The notes beneath the pieces are model-generated. The model was not told the origin of the DNA and searched no databases. It worked only from the letters and a program-made list of their open reading frames with translations. From Curtobacterium sp. MCBA15_001 (GTDB lineage Bacteria > Actinomycetota > Actinomycetes > Actinomycetales > Microbacteriaceae), in NCBI RefSeq assembly GCF_001864835.1, contig NZ_MJGI01000006.1:9636-46888 (forward strand): a DNA stretch of 37,253 bases, in the 5' to 3' direction. Both the position numbers and the translations under genes were made by a program. This document shows, piece after piece, positions 26,833 to 32,469 of this stretch (positions are counted from its first letter, which is position 1; the number at the start of each line of letters is the position of its first letter).

Positions 26833-27719
26833 GGTGCTCCGTTCGTCGTGGCCAGTGGCCAGCGTTGGGGATCGTGGGCGGTTGTGGGTGCTGGGGGCTG
26901 TGCGTTGAGTTCTGGTGGCTTCGGTTCTTGCGCTGGTGCTGCTTCTGGTTGTGCGCTTGGTTCTGCTTCTGGTTGTGCGTTTGGTTCTGCGGAGGTCGGT
27001 TCTTGCGCTGGTGTGCGGCGCCGTTGCGCGCGAGGGTCGAGCTGCGGGGCGAGCGCGGACGCCAGCGTCAGGTCGGATGGGTCGTCGATGTCGATCGCGC
27101 CCCGAGGATCGACCGGAACGACCTCGACGCGACCGAAGAACCGGTGCCGGTGCCGGCGGAACCCCTCCACGCGCATCGCGTAGAAGGCCCCGGTCTCGCG
27201 GTACTCCGGCTGTCGGTCCTGGCGGCGAGGGCGCGTCGACGCGTCGTGGTTCACGGCGACGGCGCGCCCGTCGTGGTCGATGCGCCACAGGAACGCGTGC
27301 GACGGTGCCGCCGCGAAGACGGCGTCCGCCGATCCGCCCAGGACGCGAGCGACGGCGTCGTCCAGGTCCTCCGGGTCGGTGAACGGCGAGGTGGCCTGGA
27401 GGAAGAGCAGGACCTCGGGGTCGATCCCGTCGGCGTGGAGCTCGTCGAGGGTGTGGAGGAGGGCTGACTCCGAGCTGGCCTCGTCACCGGCGAGGTCAGC
27501 GGGCCGGCGCACCACTCGTGCGCCAGCAGCGTGGGCTTCGTCCGCGATGGCGTCGCCGTCCGTCGAGACCACGACCGCGTCGACCAGGCGCGCTGCACCG
27601 GCGGACTCGACGGCGCGGCGGACCAGGGACCGTCCGGCCACCGGGCGCAGGTTCTTCCCCGGGATGCCCTTCGAACCGGCCCGCGCCGGGACGACCGCCA
27701 CGACGCGCACGTTGCTCAT
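26829..27719 (-). CDS. neuA: Acylneuraminate cytidylyltransferase
   Basis: Activates a nonulosonic acid to its CMP form, 296 residues. N-terminal nucleotide-binding motif VVPARAGSKGIPGKNLRPVAGRSL (about 8-31), then VVVSTDGDAIADEAHAAGARVVRRPADLAGDEASSESALLHTL, LFLQATSPFTDPEDLDDAV, and YRETGAFYAMR followed by DIDDPSDL. The enzyme core ends around residue 233; the last 60 residues are a Pro/Ala/Gln/Glu-rich tail coded by short repeats, with visibly lower GC. The ATG at 27719 has a TAGCGT box ending 7 nt upstream (27727-27732), so the operon mRNA may be leaderless. It is first in neuA-neuB-DUF6716. Confidence 0.93.
   Translation of the reverse strand: MSNVRVVAVVPARAGSKGIPGKNLRPVAGRSLVRRAVESAGAARLVDAVVVSTDGDAIADEAHAAGARVVRRPADLAGDEASSESALLHTLDELHADGIDPEVLLFLQATSPFTDPEDLDDAVARVLGGSADAVFAAAPSHAFLWRIDHDGRAVAVNHDASTRPRRQDRQPEYRETGAFYAMRVEGFRRHRHRFFGRVEVVPVDPRGAIDIDDPSDLTLASALAPQLDPRAQRRRTPAQEPTSAEPNAQPEAEPSAQPEAAPAQEPKPPELNAQPPAPTTAHDPQRWPLATTNGAP
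26942..26989. repeat. 24-bp tandem repeat in the neuA 3' end
   Basis: Units 26942-26965 and 26966-26989 differ by one base (CTTCTGGTTGTGCG, C/T, TTGGTTCTG). Flanking shorter copies (GGTTCTTGCGCTGGTG at about 26923 and 26998) extend the repetitive tract. On the minus strand it codes for the QPEAEPSAQPEAAPAQ-like tail. Confidence 0.85.
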
Positions 27720-27879
27720 GTCCAGGACGCTAGGCAGGCCGCGTGACCTGGAGGGGAACGTCGGGGAAGCAGCACCCCAACGGCATTGGTCGGGGCTCCG
27801 CGGGGGCGGGGTGAGGGGTCGGGGAGGGGCGGGTGGTCGAGCGCGGCGCGACGCGGGCGCGGGCGCGGGCGCGGGTTGC

Positions 27880-27939
27880 GCGAGCGGGCGGAACGTCGCG
27901 GTACGGACGTCATGCCGGTGGGGGATTCCGCCCGCTCGG
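27880..27939 (+). repeat. 60-bp dispersed palindrome, copy G
   Basis: Perfect 13-bp arms CGAGCGGGCGGAA (27881-27893) and TTCCGCCCGCTCG (27926-27938). Forward orientation by arm asymmetry. Confidence 0.87.
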
Positions 27940-28052
27940 CAGGTGGCGCGCGTGGGGGCGAGGGAGGGCGCGGGCGCGAGGGCGGGTTCGACGCGGGCCC
28001 GTCCTGCACGAGCGGGCGGGGGTGCGATGGGCGAACGGCGGGCCAGTGTTGC

Positions 28053-28111
28053 GCGAGCGGGCGGAACGTCGGGGTGGACGGGCGGCGCGCTGCGGCATTT
28101 CGCCCGTTCGC
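28053..28111 (+). repeat. 60-bp dispersed palindrome, copy H
   Basis: Arms GCGAGCGGGCGGAACGTC (28053-28070) and GGCATTTCGCCCGTTCGC (28094-28111); most positions pair, counting G-T. Inner CGGGGTGG and CTGCGG match the forward consensus. Confidence 0.85.
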
Positions 28112-28230
28112 GAGAGGCGAGAGGCGAGGGGCGCATGGCGCGGGGGTGCGCGGGGCGAGGGCGGATTGGCGAGAGAGGAAGGGCGAGAACCCGGGGCCCT
28201 CGGCAGCGGCCACGGGCCCGGGGCTCTCGG

Positions 28231-28236
28231 TAAGGT
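28231..28236 (+). promoter_or_regulatory. Putative -10 box, leaderless start
   Basis: TAAGGT ends 6 nt before the ATG at 28243, and there is no ribosome-binding site at normal spacing. Confidence 0.55.
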
Positions 28237-28242
28237 CGACGG

Positions 28243-28827
28243 ATGCTCGGGCCGCTCGACGTCATCGACCCGCCACCACGACGCGTCCTGGTGGCGGGCA
28301 CGACGGGCGTCGGCAAGACGACCACCGCCGGTCGTGTCGGAGCAGCACTCGGCGTCCCGCACACGGAGATCGACAGCCTGTACCACGGCCCGGGATGGAC
28401 AGCCCGTCCGTCGTTCGCAGCCGAGGTGGAGACCTACACCTCGGCTCCGGCATGGGTGACTGAATGGCAGTACACCCAGGTGCGCGAGCTGCTGGCCGAA
28501 CGCGCGGACGCGCTGGTGTGGCTCGACCTCCCGATCCCGGTCGCGTTCTGGCGGCTGCTCCGTCGCACGGTCCGCCGACGCGTGCACCGCACCGCGCTCT
28601 GGAACGGGAACGTCGAACCGCCGTTCTGGACGTTCTTCACGAACCGTGACCACATCGTCCGCTGGGGCATCCGGACCCGCGGGAAGATGCGCACGATGGT
28701 GCCGGCGGTCGAACGCTCCGCTCCACATCTCCGGGTCGTCCGCCTCCGCTCCCAGGCAGAGATCGATGCGTTCGTCGAGCGCCTGGGTCGTGAGCGAGAT
28801 GCACGCCGAACCCGCACCTCGGAATAG
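28243..28827 (+). CDS. P-loop AAA/adenylate-kinase-like protein
   Basis: 194-residue nucleotide-binding protein related to those annotated as DNA topology modulation or FlaR-like, in the adenylate-kinase-like P-loop group. Walker A VAGTTGVGKTTTA (about 18-30). Then EIDSLYHGPGWTARPSFAAEVE, with the typical acidic residue before the substrate site, and a basic lid LRRTVRRRVHRTALWNGN followed by EPPFWTFFTNRDHIVRWGIRT. This pattern is recurrent in the family, but the substrate is not established. The stop codon TAG is part of TAGAAT, the likely -10 box of the tRNA-Arg gene that follows 14 bp later. Confidence 0.85.
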   Translation: MLGPLDVIDPPPRRVLVAGTTGVGKTTTAGRVGAALGVPHTEIDSLYHGPGWTARPSFAAEVETYTSAPAWVTEWQYTQVRELLAERADALVWLDLPIPVAFWRLLRRTVRRRVHRTALWNGNVEPPFWTFFTNRDHIVRWGIRTRGKMRTMVPAVERSAPHLRVVRLRSQAEIDAFVERLGRERDARRTRTSE

Positions 28828-28830
28828 AAT
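28825..28830 (+). promoter_or_regulatory. Putative -10 box of tRNA-Arg
   Basis: TAGAAT, overlapping the stop codon of the preceding gene, 11 nt before the tRNA 5' end. Confidence 0.5.
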
Positions 28831-28841
28831 CGTCGGCGTCC

Positions 28842-28914
28842 GCCTCCGTAGCTCAGTGGATAGAGCAGGTGGTTTCTACCCACCGTGCCGCGGGTTCGAT
28901 TCCTGCCGGGGGCA
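28842..28914 (+). tRNA. tRNA-Arg (TCT)
   Basis: Cloverleaf: acceptor GCCTCCG with CGGGGGC, D-arm GCTCAGTGGATAGAGC, anticodon stem GGTGG/CCACC with loop TTTCTAC (anticodon TCT), T-arm with GGTTCGATTCC, discriminator A. CCA is not encoded (CTG follows), unlike the tRNA-His in this window. It reads AGA, a very rare codon in high-GC genomes. Confidence 0.96.
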
Positions 28915-28929
28915 CTGACGTCGGGCACC

Positions 28930-28994
28930 GACGACGAGCGCCGACGACGAGCGCCGACGACGAGCGCCGACGACGAGCGCCGACGACGAGCGCC
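28930..28994. repeat. 13-bp tandem repeat, five perfect units
   Basis: GACGACGAGCGCC repeated exactly five times (28930, 28943, 28956, 28969, 28982), 16 bp after the tRNA-Arg. Units are identical, so the array is recent or kept uniform. Confidence 0.93.
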
Positions 28995-29021
28995 GTTGAC
29001 CGAGTCCCACGAACACCGCGA

Positions 29022-29064
29022 ACGACGAAGGCCGCCACCCCAGCGGGGCAGCGGCCTTCGTCGT
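29022..29064. terminator. Bidirectional terminator between tRNA-Arg and the membrane protein gene
   Basis: Perfect 14-bp stem ACGACGAAGGCCGC (29022-29035) with GCGGCCTTCGTCGT (29051-29064); the 15-nt loop contains CCCC/GGGG. It lies between convergent transcription units. Confidence 0.88.
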
Positions 29065-29077
29065 GTGCTGGTGTGCG

Positions 29078-30322
29078 TCAATCGTCGTCGTGGTTCCGAC
29101 GCAGCTCGTTCGCGCTGATCGGCTGCGTGTACGGCGACGCATCCGCGGCGTCGTCGCCGGTCTTGTCGGCGTCGGTGTGAGCATCGTCGTCGAGCACCGG
29201 GCCAGCGTCTGAGTCGCCTCGGTCGCGCTCGCCACCGAACTGCTGCCGCTCGGGAACGTCCGACCGCGGGACGTCCGACCGCGGAACGTCTGACCGCGGA
29301 ACGTCCGACCGTGACGAGCCGTTCGCGTCGTCGTCGACCACGTCGGCATTGTCCTGATCGTGACGGTCGTCGCGCTCGACATCGTCGGGGACACCGTCGG
29401 TGCGGGCGGGAGTCCCGAGCGCCGGACGGATCGGAGCGACCTGGTCGTCGCCGTACGGACGCGTGACGCCCTGGGCTGAACCGTACGGACGCGTGAGGCC
29501 CTGCGCCGAACCGTAGGGCTGCGTGACGCCCTGGTCGACGGAGCTGTCGTCCGAGATCGGCGTGGTGGCGTTCGGGTCCCGCGGTGCGGCGGTCGGGGTG
29601 CCGGCGGACGCGGGCGATCCGTTCGAAGCGAGCACGGCCGTGGCCGCGGCCGCGCCGGCCGGAGCCGGCGAAGCGGAGGCGGCGGGGCCTCCTGGGCGGA
29701 TCGGCGCCGGACGCAACGAGGTCGTGGTCGGCGTCGGAGCAGCTGCCGGTGCTGCCGGCTGCTTGGCGTCGGCGCGGTCGGCGCTCCAGTCCTGCTGGCG
29801 ACGGATGAGGTCCGCGTCGGGATCCGGCGACTCGAACTTCCACCGCTCGAGGTCGCTCTTGAACAACTTGCGCGCACGGTTCGGACGGGACTGCCACTCG
29901 AGCATGCGGTCACGGAACTCGGCGAGGGACTGCTCGGCCTGGAAGTTGAAGGTCGACGAGTTCTTCTTGATGTCGGCGATCTCGTGCTGCGCCCAGTTCG
30001 CCGCCATCGGCGAACCCGCGATCGGCAGGAGTCGCAGACGGATGTCGGCGTCCTCGGCCAGGTGGTCCGCGTAGGCACGCTCGTCGTGCCCGAGCACGCC
30101 CCAGGTGGCGGCCTTGCGCGCCGCGGTGATGATCGCGGCGACGGCAGCGTTCTTCGCCTCGCGTTCCTGCAGAGCGACGACGCGCTTGGTGGCACCGCGG
30201 CCGATGAGCGCCGCGACGACGCCGGCGACGACGATCGCCACGAAGGGGATCAGGGCGCCGGAGATCACTCGCCAGCCCGTGTCCGTCGAGGTCCAGTCGC
30301 TGAAGTCGTTCCACCAGTCCAT
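29078..30322 (-). CDS. Single-pass membrane protein with repetitive acidic tail
   Basis: Unrecognised 414-residue protein. One hydrophobic helix near the N-terminus (VISGALIPFVAIVVAGVVAALIG, about 19-41) is followed by a helical, charged region of about 130 residues rich in Ala/Arg/Glu (VVALQEREAKNAAVAAIITAARKAATWG and onward), which looks like the conserved part. The rest is disordered: Pro/Ala-rich, then about three copies of a 10-residue unit near SAQGVTRPYG, then four RSDVP repeats, then an Asp-rich stretch ending NHDDD. TATGGT (30329-30334) ends 6 nt before the ATG, suggesting a leaderless mRNA. A membrane-anchored scaffold is one possibility; no function is claimed. Confidence 0.82.
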   Translation of the reverse strand: MDWWNDFSDWTSTDTGWRVISGALIPFVAIVVAGVVAALIGRGATKRVVALQEREAKNAAVAAIITAARKAATWGVLGHDERAYADHLAEDADIRLRLLPIAGSPMAANWAQHEIADIKKNSSTFNFQAEQSLAEFRDRMLEWQSRPNRARKLFKSDLERWKFESPDPDADLIRRQQDWSADRADAKQPAAPAAAPTPTTTSLRPAPIRPGGPAASASPAPAGAAAATAVLASNGSPASAGTPTAAPRDPNATTPISDDSSVDQGVTQPYGSAQGLTRPYGSAQGVTRPYGDDQVAPIRPALGTPARTDGVPDDVERDDRHDQDNADVVDDDANGSSRSDVPRSDVPRSDVPRSDVPERQQFGGERDRGDSDAGPVLDDDAHTDADKTGDDAADASPYTQPISANELRRNHDDD

Positions 30323-30424
30323 GCGCGCACCATATCCACGAGATCGTCAGTTCTGAGGGAGGTCGGACGGCGTTCCCGCAACCTGCGGGAGATGGTTCGC
30401 ATGTGGAACATCGACCTCGTGCGG

Positions 30425-30691
30425 TCACCAGCGGAGGCAGTCCACCGCATCGTCAGCGGACCACACGTTGGGGAGCTCGACGAACCGACGCTCGGCCGCG
30501 ACGTACCGGCGCGCGCGGTAGGCGGTGTCGCCCGCGACGTCGACGCGGTCGACGTACCCGACGATCTCGCCGTTCGCCCGGGTGACGCGGGACAGGTCGT
30601 CGCGCACGTCGAGCACGCGGAGGTCGCCGCGAGAGCGTGCGACGGGCGACGCGGTCCGGATCCGCAGTTCGGGTTCGGTGACGGTCTGCAT
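30425..30691 (-). CDS. Small hypothetical protein
   Basis: Unrecognised 88-residue soluble protein, likely beta-rich: LRVLDVRDDLSRVTRANGEIVGYVDRVDVAGDTAYRARRY resembles a short strand-turn-strand domain. The real start is well supported by AGGAGG 7 nt upstream of the ATG at 30691. It is 102 bp upstream of the membrane protein gene on the same strand, but the latter appears to have its own promoter. Confidence 0.7.
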   Translation of the reverse strand: MQTVTEPELRIRTASPVARSRGDLRVLDVRDDLSRVTRANGEIVGYVDRVDVAGDTAYRARRYVAAERRFVELPNVWSADDAVDCLRW

Positions 30692-30877
30692 CGGGTGCCT
30701 CCTGTTCGATGTCGAGGTGGTGACGGCCGGTGTGTCGCCCCTGCCGTTCTGGGGACGACGCTACGGACGACCTCCGACACGCGGGAGCGCGATCGCGGAC
30801 CTGGGGAACACCGGGCGAGGGTCGGGCGTTGTGGAGGACGTATCCCGAACTCGGGCCTGTTCACCAGGCCAGGAAGA

Positions 30878-30883
30878 TAGGTT
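30878..30883 (+). promoter_or_regulatory. Putative -10 box of msrA
   Basis: TAGGTT ends 6 nt before the ATG at 30890, which fits a leaderless mRNA. A GTG two codons earlier (30884) with AGGAAG upstream is the rival reading. Confidence 0.5.
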
Positions 30884-30889
30884 GTGCTC

Positions 30890-31417
30890 ATGACCACGTT
30901 CGTGCTCGCAGGTGGATGTTTCTGGTGTCTCGACGCCGTGTACCGCACGCTCCAGGGTGTGCAGGACGTGGAGTCCGGCTACATCGGCGGATCGGCGGCC
31001 AACCCGTCGTACGAGCAGGTCTGCACCGGGGCCACCGGTCACGCCGAGGCCGTCGCCGTCACGTTCGACGAGTCGGTCATCCCGGCCGACGTGATCCTCG
31101 ACGTCTTCTTCACGCTGCACGATCCGCGCCAGCTCAACCGGCAGGGCGCTGACGTCGGCACGCAGTACCGCTCCGCGATGTTCCCCGCCGACGACGAGCA
31201 GCGCGCGCTGTTCGAGAAGGCGGTCGAACGCGCATCGGACATCTGGGACGGCGGGATCGTCACGACGATCGAGCCGCTCACGACGTTCTACCGGGCGGAG
31301 GAGTACCACCAGGACTTCTTCGCCAAGAACCCCGGTCAGGGCTACTGCCTCGCAGTCGCGCTGCCGAAGGTGAACAAGGTCCGCAAGGCCTACAGTCAGT
31401 ACATCCTGGCGTCCTAG
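30890..31417 (+). CDS. msrA: Peptide-methionine (S)-S-oxide reductase
   Basis: Repairs methionine-S-sulfoxide in proteins, a stress-protection role in the cytosol. 175 residues. The catalytic Cys is in AGGCFWCLDAVYRTLQGV (GCFWC at about 9-13), followed by SGYIGG, NPSYEQVCTGATGHAEAV, FFTLHDPRQLNRQGADVGTQYRSAMF and FYRAEEYHQDFF, all hallmarks. It has no fused MsrB domain. GCFWCLD has Asp where many relatives have Glu after the second Cys region, a common variant. Confidence 0.96.
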   Translation: MTTFVLAGGCFWCLDAVYRTLQGVQDVESGYIGGSAANPSYEQVCTGATGHAEAVAVTFDESVIPADVILDVFFTLHDPRQLNRQGADVGTQYRSAMFPADDEQRALFEKAVERASDIWDGGIVTTIEPLTTFYRAEEYHQDFFAKNPGQGYCLAVALPKVNKVRKAYSQYILAS

Positions 31418-31457
31418 CACGAGCAGGCGTCGGGAACCACGAGGAGGTGGTCGAACG

Positions 31458-31670
31458 ATGACGAACGACACGATGACGGAGACCTGGGTCGCAGTCGGAC
31501 CGGCAGGCGCGGTGGGCAGCATCCACCGTGAGCCGGGCGGCTTCCGGGTCGAACTCTACGGACACCGTGCGAGCCGGGGCGGGCTCTACCCGTCGCTGGA
31601 GACGGCGAAGGGCGCGGTCCACAAGGCGCTCGGCCCGCTCGCGTCGCGACCGGAGTTCCACGCCCACTGA
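31458..31670 (+). CDS. Small hypothetical protein
   Basis: Unrecognised 70-residue protein (WVAVGPAGAVGSIHREPGGFRVELYGHRASRGGLYPSLETAKGAVHKALGP). The Gly-rich first half and a later helix suggest a small folded domain. AGGAGG at 31441-31446 supports the ATG although the 11-nt spacing is long. It lies 40 bp after msrA and could be co-transcribed. A terminator-like hairpin follows at 31765. Confidence 0.7.
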   Translation: MTNDTMTETWVAVGPAGAVGSIHREPGGFRVELYGHRASRGGLYPSLETAKGAVHKALGPLASRPEFHAH

Positions 31671-31706
31671 TCCCGACGACCGTCACGACGGTCAGCTGGA
31701 CACGGT

Positions 31707-31717
31707 CTGGAGGCCCG
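31707..31717 (+). repeat. CTGGAGGCCCG dispersed motif
   Basis: Exact copy in the gap between the small hypothetical and ssb. Other exact copies: 21616-21626, 24296-24306, and 18668-18678 on the other strand. Confidence 0.65.
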
Positions 31718-31764
31718 GGGGACTCGTCCTCCACAGGTCGCCTGATCAGTCCCACACCACACAC

Positions 31765-31801
31765 ATCGAGCCCCGGCCCGCATCGCGGTCCGGGGCTCGA
31801 T
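31765..31801 (+). terminator. Terminator-like hairpin upstream of ssb
   Basis: 12-bp stem ATCGAGCCCCGG (31765-31776) with CCGGGGCTCGAT (31790-31801), 13-nt loop. It ends the transcript from msrA and the small gene and lies 13 nt before the ssb start codon, so it could also affect ssb. Confidence 0.75.
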
Positions 31802-31814
31802 CACGATCGGTGCC

Positions 31815-32417
31815 ATGAACGACACCATCACCGTCTGCGGCATCGTCGCGACCGAACCCCGTCACCTCGTCACCGAGACCGGCATCGCCATCACGAGCAT
31901 GCGGCTCGCGTCACCGTCACGCCGGTGGGACCGCGCGAACTCCGTGTGGACCAACGGCCCCACCAACTGGTTCACCGTCACCGCGTTCCGCTCCCTGGCC
32001 GCCAACGTCCACAAGTCCGTCAAGAAGGGGGACCGGATCCTGGTCACCGGGCGGGTCCGCATCCGCACGTGGGAGCGCGACGGACGCGGCGGGACCTCGG
32101 TCGAGATCGATGCCGAGGCCATGGGACAGGACCTGGCGTGGGGCATCAGCAACTGGATCAAGGTCCCGCGGCACGCCTCGGAAGCGACGGCGGCACCGGG
32201 CACGGGGCCGGTCGTCAACCCGGTCACCGGCGAGGTCGGCGATGCGGGCCATCACGGGCACGAGTCCGGTGACGACGCGGTCCCCGGTGGCATCGACCTC
32301 GACGACGACGACCTGCCGGAGCCGTCGGCCGCGGCCTCGGCCACCGACCGGCTCCACGGTCACCAGGACCCTGACCACGCTGCGCCGACGACGATGTCCG
32401 ACCAGGAAGCAGCCTGA
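31815..32417 (+). CDS. ssb: Single-stranded DNA-binding protein with internal acidic motif
   Basis: OB-fold ssDNA-binding protein, 200 residues. The OB domain spans about 1-115 (VCGIVATEPRHL, ITSMRLASPSRRWDR, NWFTVTAFRSLAANVHKSVKKGDRILVTGRVRIRTW, SVEIDAEAMGQDLAWG). The following linker contains IDLDDDDLPEP, like the partner-binding acidic tip of bacterial SSBs. That tip is normally the very C-terminus (DDDIPF); here about 30 residues follow and no final Pro-Phe exists. This is probably a secondary SSB rather than the replicative one. It is immediately upstream of ettA, about 50 bp away, a frequent arrangement in actinobacteria. Confidence 0.88.
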   Translation: MNDTITVCGIVATEPRHLVTETGIAITSMRLASPSRRWDRANSVWTNGPTNWFTVTAFRSLAANVHKSVKKGDRILVTGRVRIRTWERDGRGGTSVEIDAEAMGQDLAWGISNWIKVPRHASEATAAPGTGPVVNPVTGEVGDAGHHGHESGDDAVPGGIDLDDDDLPEPSAAASATDRLHGHQDPDHAAPTTMSDQEAA

Positions 32418-32453
32418 CGTGCTCGCACCGTCACGTTCTGTCGGTCGTGTCAC

Positions 32454-32459
32454 TACACT
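32454..32459 (+). promoter_or_regulatory. Putative -10 box of ettA
   Basis: TACACT ends 10 nt before the ATG at 32470, so the leader would be only about 4 nt; no ribosome site is visible at normal distance. Confidence 0.5.
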
Positions 32460-32469
32460 TGACCGCGAT

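Larger units (their letters stand above)
27720..28242. other. Intergenic region between divergent neuA and the AAA protein gene
   Basis: 523 bp with no credible gene. It holds the neuA promoter at its left end, palindrome copies G (27880) and H (28053), a half arm CGAGCGGGCGG at 28009-28019, G-rich simple tracts (27780-27880, 27950-28000, 28110-28170), and the leaderless-type promoter of the next gene at its right end. As the genes are divergent, the palindromes cannot act here as ordinary gene-end terminators. Confidence 0.75.

Noticed and set aside
28930..28994. Possible CRISPR or attachment site after tRNA-Arg
   Set aside because: No spacers between units, and no integrase or duplicated tRNA end in the window; kept only as a tandem repeat.
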